Assembly (NCBI GenBank): GCA_002480525.1
Contig: DLCH01000029.1
Coordinates: 1 to 23,775, forward strand
Length of the DNA: 23,775 nucleotides
Direction: 5' to 3'
DNA from: Gammaproteobacteria bacterium UBA7803
Lineage (GTDB): Bacteria > Pseudomonadota > Gammaproteobacteria > Pseudomonadales > Azotimanducaceae
Shown: positions 7,808-14,779 of the stretch, piece by piece
Numbering within the stretch: the stretch's first letter is position 1
Layout of the letters: each line of letters opens with the position of its first letter
The notes under the pieces: model-generated
Databases searched by the model: none
What the model was told of the DNA's origin: nothing
The model's input: only the letters and a program-made list of their open reading frames with translations
Made by a program: the position numbers and the translations under genes

Positions 7808-8703
7808 CGGCCCGGCCGGTGGTCAGAGCGCTGCTCGGCGACGGCCTGGCGCGGCTCTGCACGGCGCTGCTCGCGGCGGTGATCCTGCTGGCGGTGGCGG
7901 GTCCGCTGCTGTCGCCCTGGAGCGCCGAGGACATCGACTGGGCAGCGCTGGAAGCGCCGCCGAGCGCCGGGCACTGGTTCGGCACCGACCTGGTGGGGCG
8001 CGACCTGTTCACCCGGGCCGCCGCCGGCGCCCGGGTGTCGCTGACCATCGCCGCCATCGCCACCCTGGTGAGCGTGCTGATCGGCGTGCCCTGGGGCGCC
8101 GCCGCCGGCTACCTGGGCGGCCGCGTGGACACGGTCATGATGCGCATCGTCGACGTGCTCTACGCCCTGCCCTTCGTGCTGCTGGTGATCCTGCTGGTGG
8201 TGGTGTTCGGGCGAAATCCCTACCTGCTGTTCGCCGGCCTGGGCGCGGTGTTCTGGCTCGACCTGGCCAGGATCGTCCGCGGCCAGACCCTGCGGGTCCG
8301 GCAGGCCGGGTTCGTCGAGGCGGCCCGGGCCATGGGCGCCGGGCCTGCCACCATCATCCGCCGCCACGTGCTGCCCAACGTCGCCGGGCCGGCGCTGGTC
8401 TACGCCACCCTGACCGTGCCGGGGGTGATCCTGGCGGAGAGCTTCATCAGCTTCCTGGGCCTCGGCGTGCAGGAGCCGGACACCAGCCTCGGCGTGCTCA
8501 TCGCCGACGGCGCCCAGACCATGGAATCCGCGCCCTGGGCCCTGGTGTTTCCCGCCCTGCTGCTGGCGGTGACGGTGTGGAGCATCAACATGCTGGGTGA
8601 CCGGCTGCGCGACGAGATCGACGCGCGCAGCGGGTCCGCGGGTCACGCGGGGACACGGGGAAGCTACAATCTGCGCCCCGCCCGTCACGGAGCCCGACCA
8701 TGA
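7804..8703 (+). CDS. ABC transporter permease, DppC/OppC-type
   Basis: The protein has 299 residues with the ATG overlapping the preceding stop. The periplasmic signature G-T-D-x-x-G-R-D-x-x-x-R is at residues 60-71, and the EAA loop at about 171-193 (VEAARAMGAGPATIIRRHVLP). Both are standard for DppC/OppC. Hydrophobic segments at roughly 18-37, 80-103, 119-136, 142-157, 197-215 and 250-272 give the usual six-helix core. The C-terminal tail after the last helix (from about residue 273) is hydrophilic and of low conservation. It pairs with the DppB-like protein. No ATP-binding subunit gene lies in this window, so the ATPases must come from elsewhere. The stop overlaps the next gene's ATG (8700). 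Confidence 0.93.
   Translation: MTARPVVRALLGDGLARLCTALLAAVILLAVAGPLLSPWSAEDIDWAALEAPPSAGHWFGTDLVGRDLFTRAAAGARVSLTIAAIATLVSVLIGVPWGAAAGYLGGRVDTVMMRIVDVLYALPFVLLVILLVVVFGRNPYLLFAGLGAVFWLDLARIVRGQTLRVRQAGFVEAARAMGAGPATIIRRHVLPNVAGPALVYATLTVPGVILAESFISFLGLGVQEPDTSLGVLIADGAQTMESAPWALVFPALLLAVTVWSINMLGDRLRDEIDARSGSAGHAGTRGSYNLRPARHGARP
8665..8670 (+). promoter_or_regulatory. Possible internal -10 element before the LLM gene
   Basis: TACAAT lies inside the 3' end of the dppC-like gene, about 30 bp before the LLM start at 8700, and is followed by a C/G-rich run. No convincing -35 lies 17 bp upstream (gtcacg), so this is only a candidate for extra transcription of the LLM gene. Confidence 0.25.
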
Positions 8704-9629
8704 CCGTCAGCGCCGGCCTCGGCCTCGCCACCTATCCCTTCGCCAGCGCCCGGGACTTCTGGCGCTGGGTCGACCTGTGCGACGCCGGCGGCGTGGACTC
8801 GCTGTGGCAGAGCGACCGGCTGATCGGCCGGGAGCCCACCCTGGAATGCCTGAGCGTGATGGCGGCGCTGGCGGGCGGCACGAAGCGGCTCAAGTTCGGC
8901 ATGAGCGTGGCGAGCCTGGGCCTGCGGGACCCGGTGGTCACCGCCAAGGCCTGCGCCACCATCGACGTGCTTTCCGACGGCCGGCTGCTGCCGGCCTTCG
9001 GCGTCGGCAGCGCCCTGTCCCGGGACTATGCCGCCACCGGCACGCCGACCAAGGGCCGCGGCCGGCGCACCGACGAGGGCCTCGAGATCCTGTCCCGGCT
9101 GTGGTCCGAGGAAACGGTGAGTTTCGAGGGGCAGCACTACCGCCTCGACGAGGCCAGCATCGCGCCGCAGCCGGTCCAGCAGCCGCTGCCGCTGTGGGTG
9201 GGCGGCTCCGCCGAGCAGGCCGTGGAGCGCACCGCCCGCTGGGGTACGGGCTGGCAGGCGGGCATCGAGACGCCGGCGGAGGTGGCGCCGGTGATCGCCG
9301 CCATCAAAAAGCGCGTCGCAGAGATCGGCAGAAACATCGACGAGGACCACTACGGCGCCGGCTTCGGCTTCCGCTTCGGCAGCCCCGACGAGCCGGTGGT
9401 GGCGCGCTACCGGGACGTGCTGACCAAGCGTCTGAAGAAGCCCGATCCCGCCGGCTACTTCGCCGTCGGCGACACCGACGACATCCTGGCGCTGCTGAAC
9501 GAATTCCGCGGCGCCGGCGCCCACAAGTTCGTGCTGCGCCCCATCGCCACGGACGCCGACGACCTCATGGCCCAGACCCGGCTGTTCGTCGAGCGGCTGC
9601 TGCCGGCGGTATCCGCCCTCAACCGCTGA
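8700..9629 (+). CDS. LLM class (luciferase-like) flavin/F420-dependent oxidoreductase
   Basis: The protein has 309 residues and a bacterial-luciferase-like TIM barrel. The N-terminal strand 'GLGLATYPFASARDFWRWVD', 'SLWQSDRLIGREPTLECLSVMAALAGGTKRLKFGMSV', 'RDPVVTAKACATIDVLSDGRLLPAFGVG' and 'PLPLWVGGSAEQAVERTARWGTGW' match the barrel strands and flavin phosphate-binding segments of this class in order. Members use F420H2 or FMNH2 to reduce or oxygenate small molecules. The adjacent F420 biosynthesis locus favours F420, but the sequence alone does not settle the cofactor. Its ATG overlaps the permease stop (ATGA), so it is probably translated from the transporter mRNA and may act on the imported compound. 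It converges on the SDR gene at 9642. Confidence 0.88.
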   Translation: MTVSAGLGLATYPFASARDFWRWVDLCDAGGVDSLWQSDRLIGREPTLECLSVMAALAGGTKRLKFGMSVASLGLRDPVVTAKACATIDVLSDGRLLPAFGVGSALSRDYAATGTPTKGRGRRTDEGLEILSRLWSEETVSFEGQHYRLDEASIAPQPVQQPLPLWVGGSAEQAVERTARWGTGWQAGIETPAEVAPVIAAIKKRVAEIGRNIDEDHYGAGFGFRFGSPDEPVVARYRDVLTKRLKKPDPAGYFAVGDTDDILALLNEFRGAGAHKFVLRPIATDADDLMAQTRLFVERLLPAVSALNR

Positions 9630-9647
9630 CCGCGACGCCGCTCAGCG
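9624..9647. terminator. Inverted repeat at convergent gene ends
   Basis: CGCTGA (9624-9629) and TCAGCG (9642-9647) form a 6-bp stem around a 12-nt loop. The stop codon of each convergent gene lies in one arm. A short TTTC follows on the plus side. It is weak as a terminator. Confidence 0.25.
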
Positions 9648-10397
9648 TTTCAGCGCCCGGGCCTGGCCCACGTAGCCCCGGTTCCAGGTCGGGCTCACGG
9701 TCAGCTCGTTGATGCACACGTGCGGCGGCAGCCGGGCCAGGAAGGCGATGATGTCGCCGCAGTCCTCGGGCTGGACCATGCGCGCCTTGTCCTCGGCGCT
9801 CGGCGGCTCCGGGCGGTTGTCGAGAATGGGCGTGGCGACCTCGCCGGGACACACCGCGCAGGCCCGCACGCCGTGCAGACCCGCCTCCATGTTGATGGTC
9901 TCGGTCATGGCGTTGAGGCCGTGCTTGGCCGCCGTGTAGGCGGCGCCGGTGACCATGGAGACGTGATTGCCGGCCCACGAGGACACGTTGACGATCAGCC
10001 CGTCGCCCTGCTCGATCATCGCCGGCAGCACCGCGTGGGCACAGTAGAAGGCGCCGTCCAGGTCGATGCGGATGACCCGGTCCCAGTCGTCGGTGTCGAG
10101 CTGATGCCAGTGCCGGCCCGGCACGTTGACGCCCGCGCTCGACACCAGCACGTCGATGCGGCCGTGGCGGTCGAGAATGCCGCCGGCCACCTCGGCCACG
10201 GCTGCCTTGTCCGCCACGTCCAGCACCGCGATCTCGGCCCGGCCGCCGATGCGGCCGGCTACCGCCTCCAGCTTGTCCTGCCGGCGGCCCGACAGCACCA
10301 CCGTCATGCCCGCCTCCGCCAGCGCCAGCGCGGCGGCCTCGCCGATGCCGGTGCCCGCCCCGGTGATCCAGGCCACCCGGCCCGTGACGTCTCTCAT
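9642..10397 (-). CDS. Classical SDR family oxidoreductase
   Basis: The protein has 251 residues. The cofactor motif T-G-A-G-T-G-I-G is at residues 12-19, the N-x-x-x 'SSAGV' strand around 86-90, the catalytic serine in 'NVSSWAG' (S140), and Y154/K158 in YTAAK. R38/R39 after beta-2 (SGRR) favours NADP(H). These are the standard positions for a classical short-chain dehydrogenase/reductase acting on an alcohol or ketone; the substrate is unknown. The gene lies 40 bp downstream of the second LLM gene on the same strand and is probably in its operon, so the two may act in sequence on one metabolite. Confidence 0.9.
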   Translation of the reverse strand: MRDVTGRVAWITGAGTGIGEAAALALAEAGMTVVLSGRRQDKLEAVAGRIGGRAEIAVLDVADKAAVAEVAGGILDRHGRIDVLVSSAGVNVPGRHWHQLDTDDWDRVIRIDLDGAFYCAHAVLPAMIEQGDGLIVNVSSWAGNHVSMVTGAAYTAAKHGLNAMTETINMEAGLHGVRACAVCPGEVATPILDNRPEPPSAEDKARMVQPEDCGDIIAFLARLPPHVCINELTVSPTWNRGYVGQARALKR

Positions 10398-10437
10398 GGG
10401 TGCATCCTCCCCTGTCGTGGTCGATGGCGCCGGCGCG

Positions 10438-11346
10438 TCAGATTGACGCGAGGAACTCCAGCGTGCGGTCGAAGGCGCCGTCGTCGGTGGCGGCGATGGC
10501 GGCGTTGAAGTGGGTCACGCCCATGTCCTCGAGGCGCTTCAGCTCGCCGCGCAGGGCGTTCTCGTCCCCGGCGATGGCGATGTCCGCCGGGCCGTCGACG
10601 CCCTCCCGGTCGAGCATGGCCCGGTAGCTCGGAAGCTGGCCGTAGATGGTGAGGTTCTCGGCGATCTTCGCCCGGGCGTCGTCGGGCTTGTCGGTCAGCA
10701 CGATGGGGAAGCCGCCCACCACCAGCGGGTCCGGGCCCCCGGCGGCGCCGGCGGCGTCCCGCAGCCGGGCGATGATGTGGGACTCCATGGTGCGCGGCCC
10801 GACCATCCAGGTGTTGGTGCCGTCGGCCAGCTCGCCGGCGAGCTTCAGCATCACCGGGCCGAGGGCGGCGATCACCACCGGCAGGCGCTGCGCGTCCGGC
10901 ACGTCGAGGGCCACGTTGGCGACCCGGTACTGCTCGCCCTCGAAGGTGGCCGTCTCGCCGCGCACCAGGGGCATCAGCACGCTCAGGTACTCCCGCATGT
11001 GATGGGCCGGCTTGTCGTAGGACAGGCCGAACATGTCCTCGATCACCAGCTTGTGGGACAGCCCGATGCCGAGGGTGAAGCGGTTGCCCGAGGCCGCCGC
11101 GGTGGTCAGGGCCTGCTGGGCGATGGCCACGGGATGGCGGGGATAGGTCGGCGTCACCGCCGTGCCGAGGCCGATCCTGGGCACCTCGCGGCCCACCAGC
11201 GCCAGGGTGGAGATGGCGTCGTGGGAGAAGATGTTGGCCATCCACACGTCGTCGACGCCGGCCTGCTCGACCCGGCGGGCGGTGCTGACGATGTCGTCCA
11301 GGGTGCGGCGCTGGCCGTCGCCGCCGATCATGATGCCGATTCGCAT
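10438..11346 (-). CDS. LLM class F420-dependent oxidoreductase, MSMEG_4879/TIGR03564-like
   Basis: The protein has 302 residues. The N-terminus 'MRIGIMIGGDGQRRTLDDIV', 'LGTAVTPTYPRHPVAIAQQALT', 'RFTLGIGLSHKLVIEDMFGL', 'HHMREYLSVLMPL', 'AALGPVMLKLAGELADGT' and 'IYGQLPSYRAMLDREG' closely follow the pattern remembered for the actinobacterial F420-dependent subfamily TIGR03564. This makes F420 the likely cofactor. The fold is the luciferase-like TIM barrel, and the substrate is unknown. The start has a GAGAGG ribosome-binding site 5 nt upstream. The gene is transcribed away from npdG (208-bp divergent gap) and ahead of the SDR gene. Its position beside the F420 operon supports a role as an F420H2 user. 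Confidence 0.9.
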   Translation of the reverse strand: MRIGIMIGGDGQRRTLDDIVSTARRVEQAGVDDVWMANIFSHDAISTLALVGREVPRIGLGTAVTPTYPRHPVAIAQQALTTAAASGNRFTLGIGLSHKLVIEDMFGLSYDKPAHHMREYLSVLMPLVRGETATFEGEQYRVANVALDVPDAQRLPVVIAALGPVMLKLAGELADGTNTWMVGPRTMESHIIARLRDAAGAAGGPDPLVVGGFPIVLTDKPDDARAKIAENLTIYGQLPSYRAMLDREGVDGPADIAIAGDENALRGELKRLEDMGVTHFNAAIAATDDGAFDRTLEFLASI

Positions 11347-11554
11347 GCTGGCCTCTCACGTGGTTGTGACGGGACTGCCTAGAGTATCCGCTCCGCGCGC
11401 CGCACGCATCGCGGGCGCAGACATGCCCTGCGCGACCGGAGCCGCCGGCCCACCGCTGGCGGGCGCCGTCCCGAAACCGGCATAATCCCCGCCCTTTGGC
11501 TGCCGTGGGATCGCGCCGGGCGCCAACCGAATACTGACTGCGAGGAAAACCGAC
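11347..11554. promoter_or_regulatory. Divergent promoter region, LLM-SDR operon / F420 operon
   Basis: This 208-bp gap has no convincing gene. Toward npdG, CATAAT at 11481-11486 followed by CCCCGCC is a candidate -10, and a GAGGA ribosome-binding site (11542-11546) precedes the ATG at 11555. Toward the LLM gene, TACTCT (plus-strand 11381-11386, read on the minus strand) is a candidate -10. Neither has a strong -35, which may indicate activator dependence. No clear operator repeat was seen. Confidence 0.4.
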
Positions 11555-12232
11555 ATGGCAGACGCAAACACCGCCCAGCAGACCATCGCCATTCTGGGCG
11601 GCACCGGCGATCTCGGCACCGGCCTGGCCATCCGCTGGGCCCGCGCCGGCCACAAGATCGTGATCGGCTCCCGGACCCTGGAGAAGGCCCAGGACGCCGT
11701 GGCCAAGCTGCACGAGATCAGCCCCGACACGCCCGCCGAGGCCATGGAGAACGCCGACGCCGCCGCCGCGGGCAGCATCGTCGTGCTGACGGTACCGGCC
11801 GCCCACCAGATCTCGACCCTCGAGCACGTCCGCGCCGGCCTCACCGGCAAGATCCTCATCGACGTCACCGTGCCGCTGGTGCCGCCGAAGGTGGGCACCG
11901 TCCAGCTTCCGCCCGAAGGCAGCGCCGGCAAGCGCGCCCAGGAGTTCCTCGGCGATGACGTGGCCGTGGTCAGCGCCTTCCAGAACATCGCCGCCCATCT
12001 GCTGCAGCAGGACGTGGAGATCGAGTGCGACGTGCTGGTGGCCGGCAACAAGAAGGAAGCCCGCCAGACGGTCATCGACCTGATCTCTCAGGCCGGCATG
12101 AAAGGCTGGCACGCGGGACCGATCGCCAACGCCGCCGCCGCCGAGGCGCTGACCTCGGTGCTGATTCAGATCAACCGCCAGGGCGAGATCTCCCACGCCG
12201 GGATCCGCATCGTCGGCCAGGGCGAGCACTGA
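11555..12232 (+). CDS. npdG: F420-dependent NADP reductase
   Basis: The protein has 225 residues. The dinucleotide motif G-G-T-G-D-L-G-T-G is at residues 15-23. S39-R40 with K44 after beta-2 correspond in spacing to the Ser/Arg/Lys that hold the NADP 2'-phosphate in the Archaeoglobus F420:NADP oxidoreductase. 'LIDVTVPLVPPKVG' and 'VVSAFQNIAAHLL' are further Fno/NpdG signatures. The enzyme transfers hydride between NADP(H) and F420 in the cytosol. In a non-methanogen it most likely makes F420H2 from NADPH for the LLM enzymes next door. It opens the F420 operon, and cofE begins 7 bp after its stop. It could be called fno; the direction of physiological flow is inferred. Confidence 0.92.
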   Translation: MADANTAQQTIAILGGTGDLGTGLAIRWARAGHKIVIGSRTLEKAQDAVAKLHEISPDTPAEAMENADAAAAGSIVVLTVPAAHQISTLEHVRAGLTGKILIDVTVPLVPPKVGTVQLPPEGSAGKRAQEFLGDDVAVVSAFQNIAAHLLQQDVEIECDVLVAGNKKEARQTVIDLISQAGMKGWHAGPIANAAAAEALTSVLIQINRQGEISHAGIRIVGQGEH

Positions 12233-12239
12233 GGCCGGC

Positions 12240-13031
12240 ATGACCGTGGCGGATGCCGGCACAACCGCAAGCGCGCTGACCGTCCGGCCGGTCCCGGGCC
12301 TGCCCATGGTGCGGCCGGGCGACGACCTGGCCGCGCTCGTCGAGCAGGCCCTCGCCGGCGCCGGCATCCGGCTCGGCGACGGCGACGTGGTGTGCGTCGC
12401 CCAGAAGGTGGTCTCCAAGGCCGAGGGGCGCCTGATCGCCCTGGCGGACGTCACCCCCTCCGCCGAGGCGGTCGAGCTGGCCCGGCGGACCGACAAGGAC
12501 CCGCGGCTGGTCCAGCTCGTGCTGGACGAATCCACCGAGGTGGTGCGCAGCAAGCCCGGCGTGCTCATCGTCCGCCACCGGCTCGGCCTGGTGGGCGCCA
12601 ACGCCGGCATCGACCAGTCCAACATCGAACACGGCGACGGCGGCGAGCAGGCCCTGCTGCTGCCCCGGGACCCGGACGCCTCCGCCCGGCGGCTGCGGGA
12701 GGCCCTGCAGGCGGGCAGCGGGGCGCGCCTCGGGGTGGTGATCACCGACAGCAGCAACCGCCCCTGGCGGCTCGGCACCATCGGCGCCGCCATCGGCTGC
12801 GCCGGCATCCGGGTGCTCGACGACCGCCGCGGCGGCCACGACATCTACGGCCGCGAGCTGCAGGTCACGCTGATCAACCGGGCCGACGCCTATGCCACCA
12901 TGGCCACGCTGGTGATGGGGGAAACCACCGAGCGGATACCCGTGGCGGTGATTCAGGGCCTGGCGCCGGATGCGGTGGACGAACCCGCCAGCCGCATCAT
13001 CCGTCCCCTGGAGGAAGACCTGTTCAAGTAG
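12240..13031 (+). CDS. cofE: Coenzyme F420-0:L-glutamate ligase
   Basis: The protein has 263 residues, the length of a stand-alone CofE. Family blocks occur in order: 'DGDVVCVAQKVVSKAEGRLI' (about 46-65), 'VGANAGIDQSNIEHGD' (about 118-133, metal/GTP site), 'GVVITDSSNRPWRLGTIG' (about 165-182), 'DIYGRELQVTLINRADAYA' and 'RIPVAVIQGL'. The enzyme adds one or more gamma-linked glutamates to F420-0 using GTP. It lacks the C-terminal FMN reductase domain that actinobacterial FbiB uses to reduce dehydro-F420-0. The segment usually read as D-T-x-G-R is D-S-S-N-R here. The stop is followed after 13 bp by cofD. Confidence 0.93.
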   Translation: MTVADAGTTASALTVRPVPGLPMVRPGDDLAALVEQALAGAGIRLGDGDVVCVAQKVVSKAEGRLIALADVTPSAEAVELARRTDKDPRLVQLVLDESTEVVRSKPGVLIVRHRLGLVGANAGIDQSNIEHGDGGEQALLLPRDPDASARRLREALQAGSGARLGVVITDSSNRPWRLGTIGAAIGCAGIRVLDDRRGGHDIYGRELQVTLINRADAYATMATLVMGETTERIPVAVIQGLAPDAVDEPASRIIRPLEEDLFK

Positions 13032-13044
13032 GCCGGGAGGGGCC

Positions 13045-13977
13045 ATGCCGCGAATTCTCGCCATCACGGGCGGCGTCGGCGGGGCCAAGCTGGCCCTGGG
13101 CCTGTCGCGTCTGCTCGGGCCCGACGAGGTCGCCTTCGCCGTCAACACCGGCGACGACTTCGAGCATCTGGGCCTGGAGATCTGCCCCGACCTCGACACC
13201 CTGATCTACACCCTGTCCGGGCTCGCCAATCCGGACACCGGCTGGGGCCGGCGCGACGAGACCTGGGGCTTTCTCGACACCCTCGACACCCTCGGCGGCG
13301 AGGCCTGGTTCCGGCTCGGCGACCACGACCTGGCCCTGCACGTGCGCCGCACCGAGATGCTGCGCGACGGCGCCACCCGCACCGCCGCGGCGGCGGAGAT
13401 CGCCGGCCGGCTCGGCATCGCCCACCGGCTGCTGCCCATGTCCGACGACCCGGTCCGCACGCTGGTGCACACCGCCGGCGGCCCGCTGGCGTTCCAGCAC
13501 TACTTCGTGCGGGACCGCTGCGAGCCCGCCGTCACCGGCTTCGAGTTCCGCGGCGCCGACCGGGCCCGGCCCAACCCGGCGATCGTCGACTGGCTGGAAG
13601 GTGCGGACGGCGTCGTGATCTGCCCCTCGAACCCGTTCGTGTCCGTGGACCCGATGCTCAGCATTCCGGGCCTGCGCCAGGCGCTGATGGACTCGCCCGC
13701 CCCGGTGGTCGCGGTCTCGCCCATCGTCGGCGGCGCGGCGCTCAAGGGCCCCGCCGCCAAAATGATGGCGGAGCTCGAGCTGCCGGCCCGGGCGGATCAG
13801 GTGGCCCGCCACTACGGCGAGCTGCTCGACGGCTTCGTGATGGACCAGCAGGACGCCGACCTGGCCGGCGGCGTGGCCGTGGAGACCCTGGTGACCCAGA
13901 CCGTGATGCGCACCCTGGAGGACCGGGTGGCGCTGGCCGAAGCGGTGCTGGCCTTCTGCGACCGCCTGAAGCGTTGA
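13045..13977 (+). CDS. cofD: 2-phospho-L-lactate transferase (F420-0 synthase)
   Basis: The protein has 310 residues from the ATG at 13045, directly after a strong GGGAGGGG ribosome-binding site. The frame is open upstream to 12970, but that extension would lie inside cofE. The N-terminal 'ILAITGGVGGAKLALGLSRLL' binds the GDP-activated phosphoacid, and 'AFAVNTGDDFEHLGLEICPDLDTLIYTLSG' and 'ICPSNPFVSVDPMLSIPGLRQAL' are strongly conserved CofD/FbiA blocks. The enzyme joins FO (7,8-didemethyl-8-hydroxy-5-deazariboflavin) to the phospho-acid moiety supplied as a GDP-activated intermediate by CofC. Whether that acid is phospholactate, phosphoenolpyruvate or 3-phosphoglycerate cannot be read off reliably. 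Confidence 0.94.
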   Translation: MPRILAITGGVGGAKLALGLSRLLGPDEVAFAVNTGDDFEHLGLEICPDLDTLIYTLSGLANPDTGWGRRDETWGFLDTLDTLGGEAWFRLGDHDLALHVRRTEMLRDGATRTAAAAEIAGRLGIAHRLLPMSDDPVRTLVHTAGGPLAFQHYFVRDRCEPAVTGFEFRGADRARPNPAIVDWLEGADGVVICPSNPFVSVDPMLSIPGLRQALMDSPAPVVAVSPIVGGAALKGPAAKMMAELELPARADQVARHYGELLDGFVMDQQDADLAGGVAVETLVTQTVMRTLEDRVALAEAVLAFCDRLKR

Positions 13978-13978
13978 G

Positions 13979-13997
13979 CCGGGCCCGGCCGGCCCGG
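13979..13997 (+). other. GC-rich hairpin between cofD and cofC
   Basis: CCGGGCC / cggcc / GGCCCGG forms a perfect 7-bp stem with a 5-nt loop just after the cofD stop. There is no U-tract. It might be a pause or partial termination site, or protect the upstream mRNA. Confidence 0.35.
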
Positions 13998-14050
13998 ACC
14001 CGCTGACGACCGCGGATTCACGGACGCCTGCGCCGGGCGCCGGCCCCGGG

Positions 14051-14056
14051 TACACT
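14051..14056 (+). promoter_or_regulatory. Candidate -10 element abutting cofC
   Basis: TACACT ends 8 bp before the cofC ATG (14065). A start site 7-8 bp downstream would fall at or next to the ATG, giving a leaderless or near-leaderless mRNA. No good -35 was seen at 16-18 bp spacing. Confidence 0.3.
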
Positions 14057-14064
14057 TCCGCCCC

Positions 14065-14751
14065 ATGTGGGCCATCGTTCCCATCAAGTCCCTGGACGCC
14101 GCCAAGCGGCGGCTCGCCGACGTGCTGTCGCCGGAGGAGCGGCGCGCGCTGATGCTGGCCATGGCCCGGGACGTGCTCACGGCCCTGGTGCGCTGTCCGG
14201 CCCTGCGGGGCGTGGTGATCGTGTCCCGCTCGCCGGAGGCCGATGCCCTGGCCCAGGCCTTCGGCACCGAGCGCTTCACCGAGAGCCCGGACGCGGACCT
14301 GTCCGCGGCGCTGACCCAGGCGGCCGACTACGCCGCCACCCATCTCGGCGCCCGGGGGGTCCTGATCGTTCCCGCCGACGTGCCGCTCATCACCCCGGAG
14401 GAAGTGGCCAGCGTGCTCGACGGCCACGAGGCGGTGACCATCCTGCCGGACGACGAGCACGTCGGGACCAATGGTCTCGCCTGCACGCCGCCGGACCGGA
14501 TTCCGCTGAAGTTCGACGGCCGCAGCTTCAAGCCCCACGTGGACGCCGCCTTCGCGGCGGGCGCCCAGCCGCGGGTGCTGCCGGGCACCCGCTTCGATCT
14601 GGACGTGGACACCCCGGACGACCTGCGCGCCCTGCTGGCCCGGGGGCCGGGCACCCAGACCGCCGCCTTCCTGCAGCGCACGGGCATCGCGAAACGCCTC
14701 GGCCCCGCCGGGGCAGCCGCTGGACGACCCGGTTCGGGATGCCCACAATGA
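14065..14751 (+). CDS. cofC: 2-phospho-L-lactate (or related phospho-acid) guanylyltransferase
   Basis: The protein has 228 residues. The N-terminal 'WAIVPIKSLDAAKRRLADVL' is the nucleotide-binding start typical of CofC/FbiD, followed by 'DADLSAALTQAADYA', the metal-site region 'VLIVPADVPLITPEEV', 'DDEHVGTNGLACTPPD', 'SFKPHVDAA' and the closing 'FDLDVDTPDDLRALLARG'. The enzyme activates a three-carbon phospho-acid with GTP for CofD. Known homologues use 2-phospholactate, phosphoenolpyruvate or, in some proteobacteria, 3-phosphoglycerate. About 35 extra residues after the conserved end are Ala/Gly/Pro-rich and look like an unstructured tail. There is no visible Shine-Dalgarno sequence. The gene is 87 bp after cofD and 28 bp before fbiC. 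Confidence 0.92.
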   Translation: MWAIVPIKSLDAAKRRLADVLSPEERRALMLAMARDVLTALVRCPALRGVVIVSRSPEADALAQAFGTERFTESPDADLSAALTQAADYAATHLGARGVLIVPADVPLITPEEVASVLDGHEAVTILPDDEHVGTNGLACTPPDRIPLKFDGRSFKPHVDAAFAAGAQPRVLPGTRFDLDVDTPDDLRALLARGPGTQTAAFLQRTGIAKRLGPAGAAAGRPGSGCPQ

Positions 14752-14779
14752 TCGGCCGAACTCACCACGCGGACGACCT

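Noticed and set aside
10394..12844. Long minus-strand open frame covering the LLM gene, npdG and part of cofE
   Set aside because: It lies in a different frame from the real LLM gene and antisense to npdG/cofE, has repetitive composition and no family signature.
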